Assembly: GCA_003343815.1 (NCBI GenBank)
Contig: QAKL01000012.1
Coordinates: 1 to 5,280 of the forward strand
Reading direction: 5' to 3'
Length of the DNA stretch: 5,280 bases
Origin: Clostridiales bacterium
GTDB lineage: Bacteria > Bacillota > Peptococcia > Peptococcales > Peptococcaceae
Part shown: piece by piece, positions 1 to 5,280 of the stretch
Numbering within the stretch: the first letter of the stretch is position 1
Layout of the letters: each line of letters opens with the position of its first letter
Program-made: the position numbers and the translations under genes
Notes under the pieces: generated by a model
Databases searched by the model: none
Seen by the model: the letters and a program-made list of their open reading frames with translations, nothing else
What the model was told of the DNA's origin: nothing

Positions 1-1281
1 TAATTCGCTACGCAAATCGGGGGAGATCAAGGCTTGAAAGATTGCATCCTCGCCGAAGCGGACGGCTTTAAATTCTACGGCGGCGCGGGCGGCGGTTTTA
101 TTTTGAGCGAAAGCTTGGCTGAAGCGGTAATGCGCCAAGACGGTGCCTAAGGTATTGCTGCAGGTGTTCCAGCCGCTGTAGCAGTGGAGCGCGGCAAAAT
201 TATCTTTATCCAGCAAAAGCGGGGCAAGCGCCTTATCGCCGCGATTGGTCGTGGCAATATCAGCAATCGCGGTATAGCCTGCGTGCTCGCCGGCGAGATA
301 AAGGGCTGCGGCGGTGTCATCGCCTGTCTTGGTATGGATAAAAATGCTGTCGGTGGCTTCTTCGTTGATGTTTATATTAGCAAAAGCGAGCTTTTCCGCG
401 AGAACAGTCTTTAAATCTGCCGCCTCATAGGGAAAATAGGCATTTAGGGTATCCTCGTCCTCAATAATGATATTTACTTCTGCTGTAGGCAAATCGAGGT
501 AGGACGCCAAAATCAGCATTTCCAGCTCGTCGGCGCCGTGGAGGAAAGTTACATTGGCAGTTTGCTTATTTTGCAGATTTCTTGTGATAATATTTGAGGG
601 GCAAAATTGGGCGCCGTCGTCTTGTCCGACGACTAACTCGATACTGCCGCTTGCAGCGAGGGAATAAAGCTTGTCAAGCATTTGCTCACTTTGGAGGAAA
701 AGACTGCGGTATTTGGCTAATACTTCGTCAGGAATATCTGCGGAGGAGGGCTCGATGCCTGATTGTGCGGCTTGATCCCAAGCGATGCCGTATTTCTTTA
801 ATTCGTCCATATACGGTGCTAAATCGCTGTCGTACTGGCTGGGCAAAAGCCGCGGCAGGATGCTTAAAACGGTGATTTTCGGCTCGGGGTGGCTTTGGCA
901 GAAATTCTGCAGTCTGGCTAAGTCGCTCTCTAAATCTTGGAGCGAATCGCTGCTGCGGGAGTTGATTAAGCCTCCTTGGAAAAGCTCGTTCGTGCAAAGG
1001 AGGATATAATCACATTTGGCGCTCGTGTTTTCAAGCCATTGCCAAAGTCCGTCTTTATCGGCAGGAGAGAGATAGTCGTCCAGTAATTCCGCAGGCGGTA
1101 AAATAACGCGCATATCCGCCATTTGCCCTAAAAGATACGGGTACAGGGTATTGCAGGGGCGGGAGTCTAAGGGGACGATAGCAACGGTTATTTTATCCTC
1201 GTGAGTATATAGATAATATCCGCTCGCGATAGCGCCAAAAAGGAGACAGGCGATAATAATGCAAATGATTTTTTTGCGCAT
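1..1281 (-). CDS. DUF4127 family protein, membrane-anchored or exported (3' end cut by window edge)
   Basis: The minus strand reads open for 427 codons from the ATG at 1281 to base 1 with no stop, so the C-terminus lies outside the window. The family is usually around 500 residues, so roughly 70-90 are missing. Residues 5-25 are a hydrophobic segment behind a basic MRKK start: a signal peptide or a single N-terminal membrane anchor, placing the rest outside the cytoplasm. Motifs I associate with DUF4127 follow in order: PLDSRPCN (37-44), GGLINSR (103-109), GQDDGAQFCPSN (219-230), GADELEM (249-255), TNRGDKAL (345-352) and YSGWNTCSNTLGT (368-380). The repeated conserved Asp/Asn/Arg clusters look like an active site, but the family has no established reaction and I assign none. 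The start is supported by AAAGGAG ending 6 bases upstream. It is the second gene of an operon, 16 bases after the flavoprotein gene. Confidence 0.85.
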   Translation of the reverse strand, partial: MRKKIICIIIACLLFGAIASGYYLYTHEDKITVAIVPLDSRPCNTLYPYLLGQMADMRVILPPAELLDDYLSPADKDGLWQWLENTSAKCDYILLCTNELFQGGLINSRSSDSLQDLESDLARLQNFCQSHPEPKITVLSILPRLLPSQYDSDLAPYMDELKKYGIAWDQAAQSGIEPSSADIPDEVLAKYRSLFLQSEQMLDKLYSLAASGSIELVVGQDDGAQFCPSNIITRNLQNKQTANVTFLHGADELEMLILASYLDLPTAEVNIIIEDEDTLNAYFPYEAADLKTVLAEKLAFANININEEATDSIFIHTKTGDDTAAALYLAGEHAGYTAIADIATTNRGDKALAPLLLDKDNFAALHCYSGWNTCSNTLGTVLAHYRFSQAFAQNKTAARAAVEFKAVRFGEDAIFQALISPDLRSEL

Positions 1282-1297
1282 GAGTGCTCCTTTCTTA

Positions 1298-1768
1298 TTA
1301 TTTCAGTTGTGCTTTGGCAGAAAGCGCGGTAACGTGAATACGGCAAATAGCAGCAATTTCAGCCTCGGCGGGAGTGATGGTGAAATTTTTGCCGCTTTGC
1401 TGGAGCATAAATATTTGAAGCAGACGGATTTTTTCGGTAGTATCGGTGACGATTTCGGCTGTGCCCTCGCCGATGATGCTTTGGTAAGCATAGCTGTAAT
1501 CGACGGCTTTTTCGGCGCTTATGAGGGCGTGACCATAGTCGAGTTCAAAGGCTACGCGGGGATTTTGGCGCAGCATGTCGATTTTGCGCCCCTCGTGGGC
1601 CGAGTGAAAGAAAAAACTGTAGCCCTGCGCGGTTTCCTCGAAACCAAAATTTAGCGGCACGAGATAGGGGATATTATCCGCACAAAACGCCACTCGCATG
1701 ACGCGGCAATGCTCGATGATGGAGCGAATAGTTTGGGGATCGATTATTTCGCGGTCTTTGCGACGCAT
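1298..1768 (-). CDS. Pyridoxamine 5'-phosphate oxidase-fold flavoprotein, NimA-like
   Basis: This 156-residue protein has the size and layout of the small FMN-binding split-barrel family that includes NimA (nitroimidazole reductase-like). Visible family marks are the start MRRKDREI, PYLVPLNFGFE (34-44), FFFHSAHEGRKIDMLRQNP (52-70) and VAFELD (72-77), then a YQSIIGEGTAEIV stretch (95-107) and an EKIRLLQIFMLQQSGK segment (112-127). The central FHSA.EGRK block is the usual flavin-contacting region. It is probably a cytoplasmic, FMN-dependent dimeric reductase or oxidase; the substrate is unknown, and nitroimidazole activity is only a family analogy. An upstream TTG at 1801 would add 11 residues, but it lies within the likely promoter -10 box. 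The ATG at 1768 has GAGGTGA six bases upstream and matches the normal family N-terminus. It is the first gene of an operon with the DUF4127 gene. Confidence 0.9.
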   Translation of the reverse strand: MRRKDREIIDPQTIRSIIEHCRVMRVAFCADNIPYLVPLNFGFEETAQGYSFFFHSAHEGRKIDMLRQNPRVAFELDYGHALISAEKAVDYSYAYQSIIGEGTAEIVTDTTEKIRLLQIFMLQQSGKNFTITPAEAEIAAICRIHVTALSAKAQLK

Positions 1769-1800
1769 ATTTATCACCTCATCAAATATATTATGAAACA

Positions 1801-1829
1801 ATTATACCCAATGAGCGTGAAAAAGAAAA
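1801..1829 (-). promoter_or_regulatory. Likely promoter of the flavoprotein-DUF4127 operon
   Basis: Read on the minus strand, a perfect TATAAT lies at 1806-1801, about 33 bases before the ATG at 1768. Transcription would begin near 1794 and leave a short leader carrying GAGGTGA. The hexamer 17 bases upstream (TTTTCT, 1829-1824) is a poor -35 match, so the promoter is called mainly on the -10 box and its position. Confidence 0.55.
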
Positions 1830-1841
1830 GCACGGATTGGA

Positions 1842-1854
1842 TAATGTATAAAAT
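1842..1854 (+). promoter_or_regulatory. Possible -10 region of the ywmB-like gene
   Basis: TATAAA at 1847-1852, within an AT-rich run, lies about 40 bases before the ATG at 1894 and would face away from the divergent flavoprotein promoter. No convincing -35 hexamer is seen at 16-18 bases, so this is only a weak candidate. Confidence 0.3.
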
Positions 1855-1893
1855 TCTTACTATTTGGGCAGGCTGGGCTTGAGGTGAGAAAAA

Positions 1894-2541
1894 ATGAAAA
1901 GAAAAATAAATTTGGAGAAAGTTTTGGCGATGATGCTGATTTTGACTCAAGGAGTGCAATTACCGCCTAACGGAGAAAATCATTTGCTGGATCAGGCTTT
2001 GGCGCAGGCGGGATTGAGCATAGATGGCTATGTGGTCTCGGGCTATGTACACCTTGAGCGCGGCGGGTTATATGTATTGGAAAAAATGCTGCAGACGCGT
2101 TTGAGCACGGGTGATAATATTCTCTTGTTTCTGGGCGAAGAGTTAAAAGTAGTGCTTGCGGATAATAAAGGAAAAGCGGTCAGTATGCAGCTTATCACTA
2201 CAGATGAGCAAAAGGCGCATTATTGCCGCAGCTTTTGGCAGTTTTTTGCGGATAATTGGGGCAAGGGCGAAATAATGGGCATAACGGTGCTCGCCAAAGC
2301 ATATGAAGAAATGAGCCTTTCTGCTGAGGAGAAATTTTGCGCGGAAATAGCGGGTTTTCTCGACGCTGAGGGCATGGTTTATAAAAACGGAGGCGGCGTG
2401 GATGGAGTTTATTATTCGCCGAAGTTGGCGAAAGGGCTTTCAGTAGCGGCACAGGAGATCAATTACAATATCGTTTTGCGACCGCACGCGGGACGGACGG
2501 ATGTTTATTTGGGGTATCCGGTGATTTATCAGACTTACTGA
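1894..2541 (+). CDS. ywmB: YwmB-like protein (DUF1779, TATA-box-binding-like fold) upstream of murA
   Basis: The product is 215 residues, close to the usual YwmB length. Recognition rests on three things: position directly upstream of murA, as in Bacillus; the GLSIDGYVVSGY segment (40-51) followed by alternating beta-strand-like stretches such as NILLFLGEELKVVLAD (75-90); and the C-terminal pattern RTDVYLGYPVI (201-211), which resembles the closing strand of the family. YwmB homologues have a TBP-like fold and no established biochemical role. They are generally thought to be exported, but here the hydrophobic N-terminal segment (about 10-23, VLAMMLILTQGVQL) is short and contains Gln, so export is uncertain. 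The start is firm: GAGGTGA lies 6 bases before the ATG. No strong terminator separates it from murA, so some read-through is possible although murA has its own promoter. A different family with a similar outline cannot be excluded. Confidence 0.65.
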   Translation: MKRKINLEKVLAMMLILTQGVQLPPNGENHLLDQALAQAGLSIDGYVVSGYVHLERGGLYVLEKMLQTRLSTGDNILLFLGEELKVVLADNKGKAVSMQLITTDEQKAHYCRSFWQFFADNWGKGEIMGITVLAKAYEEMSLSAEEKFCAEIAGFLDAEGMVYKNGGGVDGVYYSPKLAKGLSVAAQEINYNIVLRPHAGRTDVYLGYPVIYQTY

Positions 2542-2596
2542 AAATGTGTTCAAAAAATTAAATTTCAATGACATGAGAAAAAAGGTATTTTAGCCA

Positions 2597-2625
2597 TTGA
2601 CCTAACTTCAAGAATAATGTAAAAT
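2597..2625 (+). promoter_or_regulatory. murA promoter (sigma-A type)
   Basis: TTGACC at 2597-2602 and TAAAAT at 2620-2625 are separated by exactly 17 bases, each close to the housekeeping consensus. Transcription would start near 2632, about 150 bases before the murA ATG. This gives murA expression independent of the ywmB-like gene. Confidence 0.75.
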
Positions 2626-2631
2626 ATAACA

Positions 2632-2784
2632 TGCGAAAGAATGAATAAATAGGCGCAAGTCTGCGTTTGGGATATAGCGGCAGAAGCCGGAGAATAGATG
2701 AAAGAAAATATGACTTGAGATTAGATAAATTCAGTTTGCTTGGAGGAGGTGACCTGCGGCTCTTTATGAGGAGCTGAGGGAAAA
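2632..2784 (+). promoter_or_regulatory. Long structured 5' leader of murA, function unknown
   Basis: The untranslated stretch between the predicted murA transcription start and its ATG is unusually long. It holds three small hairpins: a 7-bp stem at 2651-2657/2662-2668 (two G-U pairs, loop AGTC), a 4-bp CGGC/GCCG stem at 2678-2681/2686-2689 (loop AGAA), and a 5-bp stem at 2758-2762/2771-2775 (one G-U pair) just before the murA ribosome binding site GAGGG at 2776-2780. AGGAGGTGA at 2744-2752 is a near-perfect anti-Shine-Dalgarno match 32 bases from the murA ATG, and an ATG-AGG-AGC-TGA mini-ORF lies at 2766-2777. I do not recognise a known riboswitch class and see no intrinsic terminator inside. 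Structures were drawn by eye. Confidence 0.45.
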
Positions 2785-4074
2785 ATGGATAAACTGATTG
2801 TGCGCGGAGGAAATCCGTTAAATGGTGAAGTAACGATTTCAGGCGGCAAAAATGCGGTTTTGCCGGTTATTGCGGCGACTATATTGGCGGATAATATTTG
2901 TGAGATTAATGCGGTGCCGCATTTGTCGGATGTATATACAATAAACGAAGTTCTGCATTCTTTGGGAGCAGGAGTGGATTTTCATGACGATGTGCTGGTG
3001 ATTGACCCCAGGAGCATCAATACCTGCATTGCTCCCTATGAATATATCCAAAAAATGCGGGCGAGTATTTTGATTTTGGGGCCGCTTTTAGCAAAAAAAG
3101 GTAAAGCGGTCGTTTCGGCCCCGGGCGGCTGTCAGATAGGCTCACGCCCGATAGATCTGCATATTAAAGGTCTAAGAGCGTTAGGCGCGGAAATCGAGAT
3201 CAACGATACGATGATCGAGGCGCGTTTGGACGGGCGCTTTAAAGGAAACAAAATTTATTTGGATTTCCCGAGCGTGGGCGCGACCGAGCACATCATGATG
3301 GCGGCGGCTCTGGCCGAGGGAACGACGATAATTGAAAATGTCGCCGAGGAGCCGGAGATCGTCGATTTGGCGAATTTTTTAAATCATTTGGGCGCCAATA
3401 TCCGCGGTGCGGGGACGAATATGATCAAAATTGAGGGCGTGGAGCGTTTAGGTGAGAAAAAAGTGCGCCATACGATTATTCCAGATAGGATCGAGGCAGG
3501 CAGCTATATGCTGGCGGCGGCTATTTCGGGCGGCAATGTGCTCATAAAAAACGTCATTGCCGATCATATCAAGCCGGTTATCGCCAAATTGCAGGAGGCA
3601 GGCGCGCAGGTAGAGGACGAGGACGGCAATATCCGCGTGATAGGGCCTGCGGCGCTCAAGGCGGCAGATATCAAAACTTTGCCCTATCCGGGATTTCCGA
3701 CGGATATGCAGTCACCGTTTATGAGTTTAATGGCGGTAGCGGACGGAAACTGTCAGATCACTGAAACTATTTTTGAAAATCGACTGATGCACGCTTATCA
3801 GCTCAATAAAATGGGAGCTGATATTTCTGTCGACGGTAATGTAGCCATGGTCAAGGGTGTGAAAAAACTGCACGGAGCCAAGGTTATGGCTACCGATCTC
3901 AGAGCAGGAGCGGGACTTATCATTGCGGCTTTGGCGGCAGAGGGCGAGACGGAGATTTACGGCACTCAGCATATCGACCGCGGATACGAAAATTTGTTGG
4001 GAAAACTGTGCGCAATCGGGGCAGAGATCACCCGAGTTGCGATTACCGAGGAAGAATACAATCAAGTAAAATAA
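2785..4074 (+). CDS. murA: UDP-N-acetylglucosamine 1-carboxyvinyltransferase (MurA)
   Basis: MurA transfers enolpyruvate from phosphoenolpyruvate to UDP-GlcNAc, the first committed cytoplasmic step of peptidoglycan synthesis. At 429 residues it is a full-length member of the EPSP-synthase-like family with the two-domain fold. Key residues are all present: Lys22-Asn23 in GGKNAVLP, Arg92, the catalytic loop PGGCQIGSRPIDLH (113-126) with Cys116 and Arg121, the DRIEAGSYML segment (234-243), Asp307 in GFPTDMQ (the general-base position), Asp371 and Arg373 in TDLRAGA, and Arg399 in HIDRGYE. Having Cys rather than Asp at 116 predicts a fosfomycin-sensitive enzyme. The start ATG has GAGGG four bases upstream and AGGAG further up, and matches the conserved family N-terminus (MDKLIVRGG). 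It has its own promoter and a strong terminator, so it can be a monocistronic unit. Whether the genome holds a second murA paralogue cannot be seen here. Confidence 0.98.
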   Translation: MDKLIVRGGNPLNGEVTISGGKNAVLPVIAATILADNICEINAVPHLSDVYTINEVLHSLGAGVDFHDDVLVIDPRSINTCIAPYEYIQKMRASILILGPLLAKKGKAVVSAPGGCQIGSRPIDLHIKGLRALGAEIEINDTMIEARLDGRFKGNKIYLDFPSVGATEHIMMAAALAEGTTIIENVAEEPEIVDLANFLNHLGANIRGAGTNMIKIEGVERLGEKKVRHTIIPDRIEAGSYMLAAAISGGNVLIKNVIADHIKPVIAKLQEAGAQVEDEDGNIRVIGPAALKAADIKTLPYPGFPTDMQSPFMSLMAVADGNCQITETIFENRLMHAYQLNKMGADISVDGNVAMVKGVKKLHGAKVMATDLRAGAGLIIAALAAEGETEIYGTQHIDRGYENLLGKLCAIGAEITRVAITEEEYNQVK

Positions 4075-4079
4075 ATTTT

Positions 4080-4105
4080 GCGGTGCTTATGGGCACCGCT
4101 TTTTT
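4080..4105 (+). terminator. Intrinsic terminator of murA
   Basis: A perfect 7-bp GC-rich stem (GCGGTGC 4080-4086, GCACCGC 4093-4099) with a 6-base loop is followed directly by six T residues. It begins five bases after the murA stop codon and separates murA from the downstream gene. Confidence 0.93.
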
Positions 4106-4142
4106 GTAAATTTTTTTGCTGAAAACAGTACAAGTCCGTTTT

Positions 4143-4171
4143 TTGACACTCATTACTTGCTAAAATTAAAA
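4143..4171 (+). promoter_or_regulatory. Likely promoter of the unknown gene at 4202
   Basis: A perfect TTGACA at 4143-4148 is followed after 17 bases by TTAAAA (4166-4171), or after 18 by TAAAAG. The -10 match is moderate. Placement between the murA terminator and the next gene, with a predicted leader of about 25 bases, supports it. Confidence 0.6.
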
Positions 4172-4201
4172 GTAAGAAAATAAAAGCAAAGGATGAGAGT
4201 T

Positions 4202-4921
4202 ATGACACAGACAATTTTACGACCGAATTTTTCGCAGAGCAAGCCAAATAATTATTTTGTCTCTTATGAAGCAGCACATAAAGCGGCAGTTTTGGAGAAA
4301 AAGGAGTTGGATTGGCGAGAGTGTGCGGATTTTCTGCGGATATATTGGAATGTTGCAGATATAGCCGGGATCGGGGGTTTATTGACCAAAGAACTGCGCA
4401 TGAATGTTTTGGGCAGCGGGGAGAAGATCATCAGAGCGTATGCCTATACGAACAATTTGCTTTGGCAGCAGTTAAAGACGCTGTACGTCTGCCAAACAGC
4501 AGGATGTGTGCAAAGTATTTTGCGCTTAAAGATGTTGGATCGGAAAATGCGCATTTGGAGTATAGATTTATACGCAGTATTTGAACGGAAAAATGAAAAG
4601 TTTCTATTAAGTAAATGCCGGATAGCAGGTGTGCGGCATATTAGGCATAAATCGGTTACCCGACAGAGCGAAGCCTTGGCAGTATTGGTATTGAAAGATG
4701 CTAAAAAAGTACAAATAAATACAACTGACGGGAATAAATACTCGAACGAAGTGATCATAGAGGAACAACATAAAACATTAAAAGAAGATAGTTTATTGAT
4801 AATATCGGCAAAAGACGATGCTGCTCTGCGCGAAAACATAGCGGACGCTTTAAAGAAAGAACGTTTGACGCGAGTGAAATTTAGCTGTCAAGGTGATTTC
4901 GTCGTAGGCATCGAAGAATAA
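4202..4921 (+). CDS. Uncharacterised protein encoded immediately upstream of the rRNA operon
   Basis: I do not recognise this 239-residue protein. It shows no signal peptide or membrane segment, so it is probably cytoplasmic. The N-terminal half is rich in Trp, Tyr and Leu and looks alpha-helical, including WRECADFLRIYWNVADIAG (about 38-56) and NNLLWQQLKTLYVC (84-97). The middle is strongly basic with clustered Arg/Lys/His (CRIAGVRHIRHKSVTR, 139-154). The C-terminal part (about 158-239) is charged and looks like alternating strands and helices. Two Cys pairs or singles (97, 102, 139) form no clear metal motif. An ATG at 4193 is in frame but its AGGA would overlap the start; the ATG at 4202 lies eight bases after AGGA (4190-4193) and is preferred. 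By-eye counting gives about 28% GC over 4681-4800 against 62% in a 60-base part of murA (3301-3360). No terminator follows. The basic patch could suggest nucleic-acid binding, but that is speculation. Confidence 0.75.
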   Translation: MTQTILRPNFSQSKPNNYFVSYEAAHKAAVLEKKELDWRECADFLRIYWNVADIAGIGGLLTKELRMNVLGSGEKIIRAYAYTNNLLWQQLKTLYVCQTAGCVQSILRLKMLDRKMRIWSIDLYAVFERKNEKFLLSKCRIAGVRHIRHKSVTRQSEALAVLVLKDAKKVQINTTDGNKYSNEVIIEEQHKTLKEDSLLIISAKDDAALRENIADALKKERLTRVKFSCQGDFVVGIEE

Positions 4922-4947
4922 AAATAAGAAAAAGTTCAGCTTTCGGC

Positions 4948-4976
4948 TTGACAAATCATTGGGCAGAGCATATAAT
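4948..4976 (+). promoter_or_regulatory. rRNA operon promoter P1
   Basis: TTGACA at 4948-4953 and TATAAT at 4971-4976 are both perfect consensus hexamers with the ideal 17-base spacer. A short A-rich stretch (about 4920-4935) precedes it and could act as an UP element. Transcription would start near 4983, about 240 bases before 16S. Confidence 0.88.
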
Positions 4977-5040
4977 AATAGAAACGATTTCTTTTGTTGG
5001 TAAATGCGCGAAAACTTTTAAAAAAAGATAAAAAAGGGTA

Positions 5041-5069
5041 TTGACAAACGGAAGAGAAAGTGATAATAT
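5041..5069 (+). promoter_or_regulatory. rRNA operon promoter P2
   Basis: TTGACA at 5041-5046 is followed after 17 bases by TAATAT at 5064-5069. An A-rich tract at about 5019-5036 sits directly upstream, the right place for an UP element. The likely start is near G5076; initiation with G would fit the GTP-sensitive control known for Bacillus rRNA promoters, though this is inferred. Tandem promoters 93 bases apart are typical of rRNA operons. Confidence 0.87.
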
Positions 5070-5075
5070 ATAAAA

Positions 5076-5106
5076 GCTGTCCGATGACGGCGAAGATCTT
5101 TGAAAA
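5076..5106 (+). promoter_or_regulatory. rRNA leader antitermination site: boxB-like hairpin and boxA
   Basis: A 6-bp stem (GCTGTC 5076-5081, GACGGC 5086-5091, one G-U pair, loop CGAT) is followed three bases later by GATCTTTGAAAA (5095-5106), which matches the boxA element found in Firmicutes rRNA leaders and bound by NusB-NusE (S10). The order hairpin then boxA is the one known from E. coli rRNA leaders. The boxA call is firm; the hairpin's role as boxB is inferred. The remaining leader (5107-5220) is A-rich, with a weak TGAAT/ATTCA stem at 5188-5192/5205-5209, and probably includes the upstream strand of the 16S processing stem. Confidence 0.75.
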
Positions 5107-5220
5107 TTGAACAGTCGAAACGAATTACAACCTAAGTGATAAAAGACGAACAAGGAAAAGTTTAAAAAACCAAAAAAGCTAGATAAGTGAATGAGCTACA
5201 AGCGATTCATGGAATGAAAA

Positions 5221-5280
5221 TTTTATGGAGAGTTTGATCCTGGCTCAGGACGAACGCTGGCGGCATGCCTAACACATGCA
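5221..5280 (+). rRNA. rrs: 16S ribosomal RNA, 5' end only
   Basis: The universal start of bacterial 16S is unmistakable: GAGAGTTTGATCCTGGCTCA, then GACGAACGCTGGCGGC and CCTAACACATGCA up to the window edge. The first base is set near 5221 by analogy with the Bacillus 16S start (TTTATCGGAGAG), with an uncertainty of a few bases. The bases GGACGAACGCTGG after the priming site agree with Bacillota. About 1.5 kb of the gene lies beyond the window. Confidence 0.97.

Noticed and set aside
184..1009. Several open frames of 74-93 codons on both strands
   Set aside because: They lie within the long DUF4127 frame, have arginine- and cysteine-rich compositions typical of out-of-frame reading, and lack good ribosome binding sites.
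1259..1654. Plus-strand open frame of 131 codons
   Set aside because: It is antisense to the flavoprotein gene, whose frame has clear family motifs and a ribosome binding site.
1799..1801. TTG as an alternative start of the flavoprotein gene
   Set aside because: It overlaps the likely TATAAT box, lies upstream of the predicted transcript start, and adds residues not seen in the family.
2542..2596. Short TTTC/GAAA and TGAA/TTCA repeats after the ywmB-like gene, considered as a terminator
   Set aside because: Stems are four AT-rich pairs with no following T-tract, so termination is not supported.
3727..4065. Minus-strand open frame of 112 codons
   Set aside because: It is antisense to the highly conserved C-terminal part of murA and resembles no protein.
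4444..4839. Minus-strand open frame of 131 codons opposite the unknown gene
   Set aside because: It is serine-, cysteine- and phenylalanine-rich in the manner of an antisense shadow; the plus-strand frame is longer and has a promoter and ribosome binding site.
4934..4953. Imperfect inverted repeat (TCAGC then GCTTGA) after the unknown gene, considered as a terminator
   Set aside because: The stem is only about five pairs with a bulge, overlaps the P1 -35 box and has no T-tract.
4956..5153. Minus-strand open frame of 65 codons
   Set aside because: It overlaps the tandem rRNA promoters and leader and is an artefact of AT-rich sequence.

Overview
The window comes from a bacterial chromosome, most likely a Bacillota (Firmicutes) species. 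The clearest evidence is the first ~60 bases of a 16S rRNA gene at the right end, a Firmicutes-style boxA in its leader, strong GGAGG-type ribosome binding sites, sigma-A-like promoters, and a ywmB-like gene followed by murA, an order known from Bacillus and relatives. The class cannot be settled from 60 bases of 16S.

Left third (1-1768, minus strand): a two-gene operon. An FMN-binding pyridoxamine-phosphate-oxidase-fold protein (NimA-like) is followed 16 bases later by a membrane-anchored or exported DUF4127 protein that runs off the left edge. Neither has an assignable substrate. A TATAAT box on the minus strand upstream of the first gene fixes its start at the ATG at 1768.

Centre (1894-4105, plus strand): a YwmB-like protein of predicted TATA-box-binding-like fold, then murA, which encodes the first committed enzyme of peptidoglycan precursor synthesis with all expected catalytic residues. 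murA has its own promoter (TTGACC, 17 bases, TAAAAT) and a leader of about 150 bases that holds small hairpins and a near-perfect Shine-Dalgarno sequence too far from the murA start to serve it. A classic intrinsic terminator closes murA.

Right third (4143-5280, plus strand): a separate promoter drives a 239-residue protein that I do not recognise; its 3' part is AT-rich. No terminator follows it. Only 26 bases after its stop codon begins the first of two tandem, near-consensus rRNA promoters, followed by a leader with a hairpin and boxA (antitermination signals) and the start of 16S rRNA.

Most of this is housekeeping chromosome: cell wall synthesis beside an rRNA operon. I see no mobile element, CRISPR array, tRNA or defence system. 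The parts not explained by known families are the murA leader, the unknown gene ahead of the rRNA operon, and the functions of the DUF4127 and flavoprotein pair.
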